A stretch of 64,000 bases of DNA, taken from positions 1 through 64,000 of the forward strand of contig PFGG01000065.1 of assembly GCA_002783405.1 (NCBI GenBank), given 5' to 3'. Positions 7,194-15,971 of the stretch are shown here, piece after piece. Made by a program: the position numbers and the translations under genes. The DNA is from a bacterium (Candidatus Blackallbacteria) CG13_big_fil_rev_8_21_14_2_50_49_14 (lineage in GTDB: Bacteria > Cyanobacteriota > Sericytochromatia > UBA7694). The notes under the pieces were generated by a model. The model saw only the letters and a program-made list of their open reading frames with translations. It searched no databases and had not been told where the DNA came from. How positions within the stretch are numbered: the stretch's first letter is position 1; each line of letters begins with the position of its first letter.

Positions 7194-9332
7194 TCAAGCC
7201 TGGGCAGGAACCTCAGCTTGGATAGAATCAACCAAGATTTCAGCGATATCGCGAACCTTGACCTCATCTCCCTTGTTGTGGTCATTGACTCCATCTTGAA
7301 TCATGGTTTTACAGAAGGGGCAGCCAACGGCCACCATCGTGGCTCCTGTGTCCAAAGCCTGTTGGGTACGGGCAATATTGACGCGGGTGCCTGTGTTTTC
7401 TTCTTTCCACATTTGGCCTCCGCCAGCGCCGCAGCAAAAACTTGCCTTGCGGCTCTGTTTCATTTCGGCCTGGGGCAGCCCCATGGCATCTAAAAGGGCG
7501 CGGGGCTGGTCATAGACATCATTGTGACGGCCCAAATAGCAGGGGTCATGGAAGGTGGTCAGCCATTTGCCAGTTTCAGTATTGACCTTCAATTTGCCTT
7601 GAATAATCAATTCCTGAAGCAGTTCTGTATGGTGTTTGACTTCATAATGCCCGCCAAAATCGGGAAATTCATTTTTAATCGTATGAAAGCAGTGTGGGCA
7701 AGCCGTCACAATATGCTTCACGCCATATTCATTCATGACTTCCACATTTTCAGCAATCATCTGTTGAGCCAGCATTTCATTGCCAGTCCGCCGGGCCGGG
7801 TCGCCGCAGCATTTTTCTTCTTTGCCGAGAATCGCAAAACGCAGACCTGCTGCCTGCATCAACTGTGCAAAGGCAACAGCGACTTTCTTGGCGCCGTCAT
7901 CGTAGGAACCCGCACAACCGACCCAATAGAGAACGTCTAACTGATTGATATCCTCTATTTGAGAAAGGGTTTTGATTTCAAGCCCTTTGGACCAGTCGGC
8001 TCGGGTCGATTGGGCCTGTCCCCAAGGATTTCCCTGGCGCTCAAGATTTTGGAACATCGTCTTAAATTCGCTGGGGAAAGATTCCTCTTCCATCAACTGG
8101 TGCTGACGCATGCCCACAATATCGACGATATGCTCGATGCCCATGGGGCACATTTCCATACAGCCGCCGCAGGTGGTGCAGGACCAAAGCGCATCTTCCG
8201 TCATCACATGACCCACCAGTGGCGTTTCAGACTGCTTGCCTGCCAAAAGAGCTTCTTTCTCTTCAGCCAGCAGATGCTTTGTATTCACAATCATCCACTT
8301 GGGGGAGAGTTCTTTGCCCGTGGCATTGGCGGGGCAGACATCATCGCAACGGCCACACTCAATACAGGCAAAGGTATCCAAAACGTTTTTCCAGGAAAGA
8401 TCATGAAGGTATTGAATCCCGCCCATGCTGAAATCATCTTCATCCGCATCTTCATCTTCCAGCATGGCCATGAGGTCTTTTTTCATGTCCACTTTGCCAT
8501 AGGATTTCTGACGTTTAAAGAAAAGATTGATTGGGCCCGCGACGAGGTGCAAGTGCTTGGAAAAGGGAATATACACCGCAAAACCCAAAACACAGAGGAT
8601 ATGCACCCACCAGGAGAGGTGATAGAGCACCACTTGGGCCATTTCAGGCAAATGCATCTGAAAAAACACCCAACCGGTGGCCGAGGAGAAGGGGCGGAAA
8701 AGCTCAAAATTGAAAGCGCTGTTGGCTTTCTGAACCCACGCCATTGCCAGACCTTCGGTGCTGAGGTAAGACACCATCAGCAGGGTAATAAAGCAAATCG
8801 TAATCAAAGACTCCAGCCAGGGATTCTCACGGGATTCTTTGTTGACGAGAATATTCTGATTTTCAGCAGGTGGATAGAGCGCCTTGGGCTTCATGCCATA
8901 ACGGCGATAGGCCAAAGAAACAATCCCAATCAGAACCAATATTGCGAAAATATCCGCAAGCAGGGCATAACCCTGATCCAAAACCGGGCTGATAAATTTC
9001 AGCACCGAAAATTCAACATCATTGGTGAACAAACGCAAAACATGGTGCGTTGTGGCCAAAAGGAAGGCGAAAAAGCCTACAAAAATAAAGGTATGCAAAA
9101 GACCCACCCAGGGACGTACCCCACGGAAGGCCCAATAAAAAACATCATAAACGGTTTCCCAAAGACGTTTGGGTAAATCATCGGGCTGAGGCTGACGATC
9201 CTCGGCCTGGCCAATCTGGACCAGTTGGTATTTAATCGAAGCGCCATAGGCCGAAAGCCCGATCAAAGACACCATGACCATCGCAAAGAAGGCCATTTCC
9301 AAGGGTCCAAAGAAAATACTCGAATGTTCCAT
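7194..9332 (-). CDS. Membrane-anchored Fe-S oxidoreductase (FadF / ETF:menaquinone oxidoreductase-like)
   Basis: A 712-residue protein in three parts. Residues 1 to about 280 hold several membrane helices, like the cytochrome b-type subunit of nitrate reductase. A ferredoxin domain follows with CIECGRCDDVCPA and CTTCGGCMEMCPMG, two 4Fe-4S clusters. The C-terminal part has two CCG domains, seen as EKCCGDPARRTGN and ASFCCGAGGGQ, as in HdrD/GlpC. This order is that of Bacillus FadF and of the EMO proteins that pass electrons from electron-transfer flavoprotein to menaquinone. Two acyl-CoA dehydrogenases elsewhere in the window would supply such electrons, which supports a beta-oxidation role, although no ETF gene is visible. 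The gene is monocistronic with its own terminator. Confidence 0.85.
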   Translation of the reverse strand: MEHSSIFFGPLEMAFFAMVMVSLIGLSAYGASIKYQLVQIGQAEDRQPQPDDLPKRLWETVYDVFYWAFRGVRPWVGLLHTFIFVGFFAFLLATTHHVLRLFTNDVEFSVLKFISPVLDQGYALLADIFAILVLIGIVSLAYRRYGMKPKALYPPAENQNILVNKESRENPWLESLITICFITLLMVSYLSTEGLAMAWVQKANSAFNFELFRPFSSATGWVFFQMHLPEMAQVVLYHLSWWVHILCVLGFAVYIPFSKHLHLVAGPINLFFKRQKSYGKVDMKKDLMAMLEDEDADEDDFSMGGIQYLHDLSWKNVLDTFACIECGRCDDVCPANATGKELSPKWMIVNTKHLLAEEKEALLAGKQSETPLVGHVMTEDALWSCTTCGGCMEMCPMGIEHIVDIVGMRQHQLMEEESFPSEFKTMFQNLERQGNPWGQAQSTRADWSKGLEIKTLSQIEDINQLDVLYWVGCAGSYDDGAKKVAVAFAQLMQAAGLRFAILGKEEKCCGDPARRTGNEMLAQQMIAENVEVMNEYGVKHIVTACPHCFHTIKNEFPDFGGHYEVKHHTELLQELIIQGKLKVNTETGKWLTTFHDPCYLGRHNDVYDQPRALLDAMGLPQAEMKQSRKASFCCGAGGGQMWKEENTGTRVNIARTQQALDTGATMVAVGCPFCKTMIQDGVNDHNKGDEVKVRDIAEILVDSIQAEVPAQA

Positions 9333-9561
9333 GGTTTAGAATTACTTCACTTGTTTGTGTTTTCTCTGTATCGGTGAAAATTTAAGAAAATATCAAATTA
9401 TCATAAAAGGCACTCTAAATTTATACACTGCGTCATGAGCGGATGTCAATTCGCTGCCTGCTTGGGCTTGCTGCACCGCGCCCCGACGTTTACACTGAAA
9501 CAAGGTTCACTGTGAACCACCAGCTTTCTCAAGAACAGCCATTGCCCAAGGAGTTTCCCAC
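9333..9561. promoter_or_regulatory. Divergent intergenic region between the Fe-S reductase and cheW
   Basis: About 230 bp, A+T-rich near 9340-9420. It must hold both promoters. I could not pick convincing -35/-10 pairs, and no coding potential is seen. Confidence 0.3.
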
Positions 9562-10080
9562 ATGCCTGCCGCTTCTGCTCAAGAGTTATATATTGTGGTC
9601 TTCCGCCTCGGCACAGAAGAATATTCAATCCCTGTCAGCCATGTTCAGGAAATTCAACGCTGTCACCGACTCAGCCTGCCCCGACAAATGCCGGATATTC
9701 CCGAATATTTTGAAGGCATTATTGATTTACGCGGGCAGATTATTCCGATTCTGGATTTGCGCAAGCGCTTTCATCTCAACCCCCAGGAACCTGGCCGTGA
9801 AAGCTGCTATATCATTGTCGAAACCCATCATGATATGGTGGGTTTTCTGGTAGATGCGGTATCAGAGGTTTTGCGGGTTTCTGCCGATCTGTTCACGCCC
9901 CCACCCGCCCGCTTGCGCACAGCAGTGAGCGCACGCTATATGGTTGGGGTGGGCAAACTGAAAAACAAAGATGAAAATGCCCGCCGCGAACGTCTGGTGG
10001 TTTTATTGGATATCGACAAAATTCTCAATGAAGATGAAACAAATCCCCAAACAAGCCAGGGGGAGGCGCTTGCAGGTTGA
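9562..10080 (+). CDS. cheW: CheW-like chemotaxis scaffold protein
   Basis: The 172-residue single-domain CheW covers the whole family length. It shows the typical pattern of a beta-strand start (ELYIVVFRLGTEEYSIPVSHVQEI), the signature YFEGIIDLRGQIIPILDLRKRF, and the closing VGFLVDAVSEVLRV segment. CheW couples chemoreceptors to the CheA kinase at the inner face of the membrane. No receptor, cheA or cheY is nearby, so it may serve either a flagellar or a pilus-type chemosensory array; the two PilT ATPases in the window fit the latter. A 25-residue polar tail follows the domain. Its stop overlaps the TTG start of the FkbM methyltransferase, so the genes are translationally coupled. Confidence 0.93.
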   Translation: MPAASAQELYIVVFRLGTEEYSIPVSHVQEIQRCHRLSLPRQMPDIPEYFEGIIDLRGQIIPILDLRKRFHLNPQEPGRESCYIIVETHHDMVGFLVDAVSEVLRVSADLFTPPPARLRTAVSARYMVGVGKLKNKDENARRERLVVLLDIDKILNEDETNPQTSQGEALAG

Positions 10081-10916
10081 TCCCTCGGCTCAAGCTCAAA
10101 TTACGAGCATGGGCGGCCCAAAGCCTCTCTCGTCTGCTGGGGCCTCACAGTCTGGCAATCTTAACCCAAACAGAACAAGGTCTTTTTGCCGTAGACCCTC
10201 AGGATTTCGATGTCGGACGCAGCCTGCGTCAAAAAGGAAATTGGGGGCAGGCCGAGCTAAAACGCTTAGCGGCTCTGCTCAAACCTGAAAGCAGCGTGCT
10301 GGTCGTCGGTGCCCATATTGGCTCTCTGGCCATTCCCTTGGCCCGACGCTGCCAAAGCCTGGTGGCCATAGAAGCCAACCCCAAAAGCTTTGAATTGCTC
10401 GAACTCAATCTGAGAATCAATCAGATTGAAAACTGCCAGCTTTTCTGCCTGGCTGCCAGTGAGCGCAGCGAAACCCTGTCTTTTTTGGTCAACCCCTCCA
10501 ATACAGGCGGAAGCAAACGCCTGCCCCAGCATAAAAAAGAGATCTATTTCTATGACCAACCCGCCGAAATCGAGGTTCAGGCCGTCGCTCTGGATACGCT
10601 GCTCACCGGCCAGCATTTTGAGCTGATCGTCATGGATATTGAAGGGTCAGAATACTTCGCCCTGAAAGGCATGCAGGCACTGCTTGCTCAGGCCAGGGTA
10701 CTTCAAATTGAATTTTTGCCCCATCATTTGCAGGATGTCAGTGGGGTCAGTATTGAGGCTTTTCTCGGGCTCATCTACCCACATTTCACGCAACTTGAAA
10801 TTCCCTCTCAAAACCGACGTGTGGCCCAGTCTGAATTCTTAGAAACCCTCAAGCAAATGGCAGCCCAGGGTCTGGGTGACGATGGACTGATTTTTTTTAA
10901 ACAGTCGCCTCCATGA
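10077..10916 (+). CDS. FkbM-family SAM-dependent methyltransferase
   Basis: A 279-residue protein. The SAM-binding region is VLVVGAHIGSLAIPLARR with the acidic ribose-binding loop at AIEANPKSFELLELN. The FkbM hallmark DIEGSEYFALKGM comes about 100 residues later. The family O-methylates hydroxyl groups on sugars, lipids or small molecules; the acceptor is unknown. The start is TTG at 10077, overlapping the cheW stop as TTGA, and the end overlaps the HEAT-repeat gene as ATGA. Such tight coupling with cheW and a HEAT-repeat protein is unusual for this family, which is more often found in polysaccharide clusters. A chemotaxis or surface-modification link is conceivable but unproven. Confidence 0.85.
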   Translation: MIPRLKLKLRAWAAQSLSRLLGPHSLAILTQTEQGLFAVDPQDFDVGRSLRQKGNWGQAELKRLAALLKPESSVLVVGAHIGSLAIPLARRCQSLVAIEANPKSFELLELNLRINQIENCQLFCLAASERSETLSFLVNPSNTGGSKRLPQHKKEIYFYDQPAEIEVQAVALDTLLTGQHFELIVMDIEGSEYFALKGMQALLAQARVLQIEFLPHHLQDVSGVSIEAFLGLIYPHFTQLEIPSQNRRVAQSEFLETLKQMAAQGLGDDGLIFFKQSPP

Positions 10917-11632
10917 AAAAGCCCCAGCCCGATTTTCAAGCCCTTTGGCAAAACCTGAGGCGGGCTTGTGCCTTTGAACAGATGCCGCTTCAAAGCGCTC
11001 AAGAGCTGGGCCAAATCTGCGGCCCCAAAGAAATCGAATTCCTGATTCAGGCCCTGCTCCAACTCGTTGACGCAGATCTCGAAGACGATCCCGGCGATCT
11101 GAGCGATGAATACTGGCGCTTGCGCCGAACGCTCACAGAGGCTTTGGTCGCAGCCGGAAGCCAAGTCATCCAGCCCCTACTGTGCAACTTAAACAGCCCG
11201 AATCTGAGTGCGGTGGGCTATTTTGCGGAGGCTCTCGGACGCCTGCAAGCCCCCGAGGCCCTGGAGCCCCTGCTGGCCCTTTATCAAAGGCACGCGGATC
11301 AGGGTCTGCGCTGGAGCGTGATCACAGCCTTGGGTGATTTAAACGATTCGCGCGCATTGCCCTTGCTAAAGCAAACACTCTTGGCCCCCCCAGAACTCAA
11401 TCGGGGTTGGTGGATTCGTCTCACCGCACAAGCCTTGGGCAAATTACAGGCCCCAGAGGTTCTTCCTATTTTTGAGCACATTCTTACCCAGGATGCCGAC
11501 TGGTTCGCCCGCCTGGGCATTGTTGAAGGCCTGCTCTCTTTTCACCCCACCCCAGAAATCAGACGCTTGCTCGAAAGGGGCAAAAGAGACAGCGACTCAC
11601 GGGTGGCCGAGCTGGCGCGTCGATCAATCTAA
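10913..11632 (+). CDS. HEAT-repeat protein
   Basis: A 239-residue protein made of about four or five HEAT-like units, for example LSAVGYFAEALGRLQAPEALEPLLALYQ and WSVITALGDLNDSRALPLLKQTLL. Each is a helix pair with the Ala-Leu-Gly-x-Leu pattern seen in PBS-lyase HEAT repeats. No catalytic residues or signal peptide are seen, so it probably acts as a cytoplasmic binding scaffold. It overlaps the FkbM gene by ATGA and ends the cheW operon. The much larger HEAT protein at 28554 has the same repeat style, though its repeats are more acidic. Confidence 0.8.
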   Translation: MKKPQPDFQALWQNLRRACAFEQMPLQSAQELGQICGPKEIEFLIQALLQLVDADLEDDPGDLSDEYWRLRRTLTEALVAAGSQVIQPLLCNLNSPNLSAVGYFAEALGRLQAPEALEPLLALYQRHADQGLRWSVITALGDLNDSRALPLLKQTLLAPPELNRGWWIRLTAQALGKLQAPEVLPIFEHILTQDADWFARLGIVEGLLSFHPTPEIRRLLERGKRDSDSRVAELARRSI

Positions 11633-11710
11633 ACGATGAGAAATCTGAGTCCTTTCAAATAAAAAATATTTTTAAACAATATCAATACACCAAAAAACAC
11701 AGGTAAACAC

Positions 11711-11770
11711 CAATCCAATCCAATCCAATCCAATCCAATCCAATCCAATCCAATCCAATCCAATCCAATC
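11711..11770. repeat. Pentanucleotide microsatellite, 12 perfect copies of CAATC
   Basis: Twelve uninterrupted CAATC units fill 60 bp in the gap between the HEAT-repeat gene and the large lipoprotein gene. The tract ends 28 bp upstream of a good promoter. Perfect, uninterrupted short repeats of this length are prone to slipped-strand copy-number change. Confidence 0.97.
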
Positions 11771-11798
11771 AAAAAGGAATTATTGCAGATTTTGGCCT

Positions 11799-11827
11799 TT
11801 GATTTTTCAGCCTAAAAGCAATATATT
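11799..11827 (+). promoter_or_regulatory. Promoter of the large lipoprotein gene
   Basis: TTGATT (11799-11804) and TATATT (11822-11827) are separated by 17 bp, a good sigma-70 spacing. The expected start near 11834 leaves about 29 bases of leader with a GGAG ribosome site nine bases before the ATG at 11863. Confidence 0.55.
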
Positions 11828-11862
11828 CAGAAAATCATTAGCCGCTGACGGAGTTATTTACG

Positions 11863-14800
11863 ATGGGAAAATCGTCTCTTTTCGTGCGTTCTTTTTTGAC
11901 TTGGGCCTTGTTGGTCGTTTTTCTTTTGTCCTGTACGGCCCAGCCTCCTGTTGTCAAACAAGCCACATCTCCCTTGCCCTCTGCTTCTCCTTTCTGGCTC
12001 CCCCCCCCACAAGCCTCTCACCCTGTCATCGGCAAAGCTCTGCGTCCTGCCCCTAAACCCATTCAGGCCAGCAATCAGGGCTTTCAAATTAAAGGTTCCA
12101 GCTCCACTGAATCCCGGCAATGTCTCTACCTCGACCCCACCAATACCAGTGGCAGTATTCTCGCTTCGATTACAGGTACTATCAATGCCGATGTCACGAT
12201 GATCGAGGGCACTCTTTACCCCAATTCTTCTCCTGACAGCAATTTCACTATGAGCGTCAAGATCCGACAACCTACCACCGCCATCTATTCTACGGGAATG
12301 GATATCCCTAAATTGGTCTTCCCCGATAAAATCCTCGAACCCAATCAAAATTATTCCTTTCCTCTGCCCTCTGGCACGGTGCTCTCATTTAACGATTCAC
12401 ATCACTTTTTAGGCGGTGCTACGGGCTCTATTGCTTTCAATACCACCTCCTCTGGCGCAAGTTTGACGATCTCTGGTTCTATTCTCAAAGGCTCAAATTA
12501 TCCCGGAGATCCCTTTACCTATGCCAAAGCAGAGCTCTCAAAAACTCTCTACTTTTCTGGTTCAATGTCGACCTGTGTACCAGCCATTACCCTGGCCAGC
12601 AATATTGATACTGTCGATTTGGGCAGCACTGACACCAACCTAAACCAAGCTCAATTCACCATCACCCCCGAAAACAAAACCAAAGCCTGGACACTGAATA
12701 TTACTGGCCCCAATAACTTCAGCCAAAATTATCAGGGCACAGGAAACAATAACACCTTCACTTTGGGCGGAAATATTCCCACAGGCCCATATACCGCAGC
12801 CCTTTTCTATGACGATTTACCCAGTTATAAAGCAGTTTTAAACCTTACTGTGGTGCGCAATGACAGTTTGGATTTGACGCTCTCACAGTCCTTGCTGGTG
12901 CCCAACGGCGCTCCCAGTTCTGCTGATGCACAGGTCACGGTTTCTAACCCCTCAAGACCCTGGGAGCTTTTGCTGCAAAGAACAGGGCCAGCCAATGGCT
13001 GCAATGCTGACCAACAAAGCTTTGGCCCCTTTACAGGCAATCAAACCATCCCTATTTCAAGTACCGGCTTGCCTGATGGAGAATATGCTCTCACAGCACG
13101 TTATACCGATGACCCCAACAGCGCAAAAATAGCAAACTTCAATATTTCCAGTCTGCTTAAACTCACCCCCAGTGCCACTGAACTGCCCTATGGCGGCAGT
13201 GTGAGCTTCTCTGTGCAGGCTCCGCTTTGCCCCGGTTGGAAACTCTTTGTAGATAGCGAAGAATGCACCCTCTCAACAGGAGCTGGCAATGCAGAAGGCA
13301 TTACCTGGGATGGAACCTGCAATGGCAACAGGGTCGGCCCTTTCCCTCATTCTGTGCAATTGGTTGCAGGTGATAAAACAGACTCAGCCACCATTCAGGT
13401 CAGCAATCTGACCTTTCCTACGCCTACTCCACCCCCAACAGCAACGCCTACTCCCGATCCAAATGCCAGTGGTTCACCCGATCCGAACGCGACCCCAACT
13501 CCAGGCCCCACAACAACGCCTTGCCCTGGAACTTGTCCTACACCAACGCCTGTACCCACAGCAACGCCGTGTCCAGGCGGGATTTGCCCCACACCTACAC
13601 CTCCTGTACAAACGCCCACACCCAGACCCACGGCTACGCCAACAAAAAAACCGGGCAATGAAAGTAAAGAATTGGATTTGACTTTGGTTGTTGAACCAGA
13701 GATTTCGAATCCTGAAGAAGCCTTTTCAATTCTTCAAACAAAAGTTAGCACAGGCCATTTTAAAATAGGATATGGAACCTATGTTGATCTTGGTGGAGAA
13801 GTTTATCTAAAGAAAGAAAATAAAGCAAAAGCAGCAGTTGCCGAGGCTCTTGCTACAATCAGAGCAACAGGAACTGTACGTCTTGTAGACTCTTCAGGAA
13901 ATCAAATTCCTGGCTTCCGCATACCTTTTGAGTTTTTAAGTACACGTGGAACAGCTAAATTGGAAAGTACAAAATGGTTTGGCAGAAACGGTGCTGGCGC
14001 AGGCCCAAATTTTGTTCCTGCAGGTAAATATTCATTGATCGGAATTATTGATAATGTGGATATTCGTTATAATGAGCCAAATCCAACCACTCTCATCACA
14101 TTAAAAGTGCTCAATATAAACAAAGAAGTCATGGTTATTAATGACTTTCCTCTTTACTCATCGAAAAACTCGACTCCCAAAGTATTTACGCCAGACAGCA
14201 TCCAGCATATCCTTGAAAGGCATAAAAGAGACTATCTCAGCAAAGCACAGCACGCTTTCTTTGTGAATACACTTACAGAAATGAAAGACATCATTGTTCG
14301 TGAGGGTATGGCCACGAATCCGAATGCAAGAGAAAAAACAATACCCACAATGGTTAGGCTTAAAGTCGATACAGCAGACAATCGGCTCTATGGACTCGCC
14401 GACAAGGTTAATCCTTACAGAAAAGATGACAGTTTTCCTGACCAATTCTCTGCAAATTACGTCTTAGAAATGGCTCGCTCAGTCGCAAATATGTCTGATG
14501 TGGCAGATCAATGGGGAATTGGAAAAGATTTAACCCATAAAGAAACAGGTGCCCCAATTGAATCAATTGCACTAATGGGCAAACGAGGAGCGACTACACT
14601 GTCTGCATTTGCTTATTATGGCCAACCCCAAAATGAGGATCAAATAATTCGAACAGCTTTTCCAACGAATCTTCCTTTAGGAAGCCCCTATTCTAGAAAA
14701 GGAATGAAAAACTTACACTATTACACAAAAATATGTGATCCTTTATTTGATCCCAATGACCCTATTGCCCTATTTACAAGATATAGCTCTTTTTCTAGAG

Positions 14801-14871
14801 CAGAACATACTGCCTGGGAAACCTCTTGCTTCACAAACCTACAGCAGTTTGTGCCTGCCGGGATGCGTTAG
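11863..14871 (+). CDS. Modular surface lipoprotein with Pro/Thr stalk and foreign-looking, toxin-like C-terminal domain
   Basis: A 1002-residue lipoprotein. The signal ends in the lipobox LLSC with the modified Cys at residue 24. Residues of about 60-515 look like beta-rich domains; at least two Ig-like units carry a W-x-L ... pdG-x-Y-x-A pattern. A low-complexity stalk of Pro, Thr and Ala (about 518-597) follows, interrupted by two CPG-type Cys pairs. The final 400 residues are encoded by clearly A+T-richer DNA. They contain HILERH (782-787) and, near the end, RTAFPTN (930-936). A His-x4-His element plus a late (T)-A-F-P motif recalls the BECR-fold RNase toxins (barnase/EndoU/colicin E5-D group), but I cannot confirm the fold. 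The next gene starts 3 bp later and shares the A+T-rich composition, as an immunity gene would. Confidence 0.7.
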   Translation: MGKSSLFVRSFLTWALLVVFLLSCTAQPPVVKQATSPLPSASPFWLPPPQASHPVIGKALRPAPKPIQASNQGFQIKGSSSTESRQCLYLDPTNTSGSILASITGTINADVTMIEGTLYPNSSPDSNFTMSVKIRQPTTAIYSTGMDIPKLVFPDKILEPNQNYSFPLPSGTVLSFNDSHHFLGGATGSIAFNTTSSGASLTISGSILKGSNYPGDPFTYAKAELSKTLYFSGSMSTCVPAITLASNIDTVDLGSTDTNLNQAQFTITPENKTKAWTLNITGPNNFSQNYQGTGNNNTFTLGGNIPTGPYTAALFYDDLPSYKAVLNLTVVRNDSLDLTLSQSLLVPNGAPSSADAQVTVSNPSRPWELLLQRTGPANGCNADQQSFGPFTGNQTIPISSTGLPDGEYALTARYTDDPNSAKIANFNISSLLKLTPSATELPYGGSVSFSVQAPLCPGWKLFVDSEECTLSTGAGNAEGITWDGTCNGNRVGPFPHSVQLVAGDKTDSATIQVSNLTFPTPTPPPTATPTPDPNASGSPDPNATPTPGPTTTPCPGTCPTPTPVPTATPCPGGICPTPTPPVQTPTPRPTATPTKKPGNESKELDLTLVVEPEISNPEEAFSILQTKVSTGHFKIGYGTYVDLGGEVYLKKENKAKAAVAEALATIRATGTVRLVDSSGNQIPGFRIPFEFLSTRGTAKLESTKWFGRNGAGAGPNFVPAGKYSLIGIIDNVDIRYNEPNPTTLITLKVLNINKEVMVINDFPLYSSKNSTPKVFTPDSIQHILERHKRDYLSKAQHAFFVNTLTEMKDIIVREGMATNPNAREKTIPTMVRLKVDTADNRLYGLADKVNPYRKDDSFPDQFSANYVLEMARSVANMSDVADQWGIGKDLTHKETGAPIESIALMGKRGATTLSAFAYYGQPQNEDQIIRTAFPTNLPLGSPYSRKGMKNLHYYTKICDPLFDPNDPIALFTRYSSFSRAEHTAWETSCFTNLQQFVPAGMR

Positions 14872-14874
14872 CCT

Positions 14875-15960
14875 GTGGAATTGATCTACCAAACAGAAAT
14901 CCGTGCCATGAATCTATTGTGGCTGGGTGAAGAAGAATTAATAATATGCAGTGACAGTATTTTTAATTTTTTTCATGTCCATTCCTTGAAAAGTCAACCA
15001 GCAATCAAGCAATTAAGTGACCTCAATGGGTTATGTTATTTAGGAAAAATGTTGCTCTTAGAGGAACAGCCCAATGAAAAAAGACTGCTTCTTTTAATAG
15101 ATCCTTTCGATAATTATGGTTTTTCTTATTTTCACTTGGATGAATCGCTTGTAAAGCCCTATAACCCAGATAATCCGTTTGAAGAGCCTGTGCGGCAAAC
15201 TTTATTTGATTCCTCTGTTCAAGAGCTGTTTGCCACAGAAAGTCAGCAAGATATCCAAGTCAGCCCTGATGGACATTTGGTAGCTATACGGGGTGATCGA
15301 AGTGTCTGTATCTTTGAGACTGTTTCAGGCAAACTATTAAGGAAAATAGATGATACCACTTTGCAGGCAAACACAGACAAAATTGAACTTCATTTAGAAC
15401 GTTTTTATAGATATGCCGATATTTTCTGGCTCAATGAACGCTTGTTAACACTTGTTAAGGCAGACACTTCATTTTTTTTTCAATTTCAACTCTTGGTTAT
15501 TGATGTGGAAACAGGAAGTGGTATAGGTGAATTACCAATGTTATCACCGCCAGAGTACTTCAGCACCTTGCTGGTAAATCAAAAAAAAATATTTACTTCC
15601 ATGGCAAATGGTCTGGTGATCATTGATCGAGAAGATTGGGGGTCTTATGAGATAATTAAACATCCCCATACTTTAATCCAAGACATGTTTTTCTCTTATG
15701 ATGGCCAAAGTCTGATCACCATCGGCCAAGAGCACTACTTTAATTGTTACGAGAAAGCAACAGAGATACAGGGACCAAATGATTTGGAGTTAATTTGGAT
15801 AGATCCCAATAATAAACAGATACAAAAAAGAGAGATACTCCCTATCAATTACTCTGAAGTCTATCCCAATCCATTCGGTCCCACCCTTGCTTTTATTGAC
15901 TCTTCTTCTAAAAACCTGTCTATTTGGAAATATGAAATTTCAAAATCTCCCAAAATCTAG
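14875..15960 (+). CDS. Beta-propeller-like protein, candidate immunity partner of the lipoprotein
   Basis: The 361-residue protein starts with GTG 3 bp after the lipoprotein stop and is probably translated by coupling, because no strong ribosome site is seen. It has no signal peptide or membrane segment. The sequence contains WD40/TolB-like blade pieces, for instance IQVSPDGHLVAIRGDRSVCIFETVSGKLL and LIQDMFFSYDGQSLITIGQE, so a propeller fold is likely. The DNA is markedly A+T-rich compared with the neighbouring serine hydrolase gene and with the lipoprotein's N-terminal half. Cytoplasmic placement and coupling to a surface protein with a toxin-like tip suggest an immunity or chaperone role. 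That is inference; no family name can be assigned. Confidence 0.6.
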   Translation: MELIYQTEIRAMNLLWLGEEELIICSDSIFNFFHVHSLKSQPAIKQLSDLNGLCYLGKMLLLEEQPNEKRLLLLIDPFDNYGFSYFHLDESLVKPYNPDNPFEEPVRQTLFDSSVQELFATESQQDIQVSPDGHLVAIRGDRSVCIFETVSGKLLRKIDDTTLQANTDKIELHLERFYRYADIFWLNERLLTLVKADTSFFFQFQLLVIDVETGSGIGELPMLSPPEYFSTLLVNQKKIFTSMANGLVIIDREDWGSYEIIKHPHTLIQDMFFSYDGQSLITIGQEHYFNCYEKATEIQGPNDLELIWIDPNNKQIQKREILPINYSEVYPNPFGPTLAFIDSSSKNLSIWKYEISKSPKI

Positions 15961-15971
15961 ACCGCATAGTA

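Noticed and set aside
7959-9176. A 405-codon open frame on the plus strand opposite the Fe-S reductase gene
   Set aside because: It is the antisense shadow of a gene with clear domains. Its translation is rich in His, Lys and Gln, has no recognisable motif and lacks a ribosome site.
13395-13658. Minus-strand frame encoding a Val/Gly repeat
   Set aside because: It is the reverse reading of the Pro/Thr stalk of the lipoprotein. The repeat explains the open frame.
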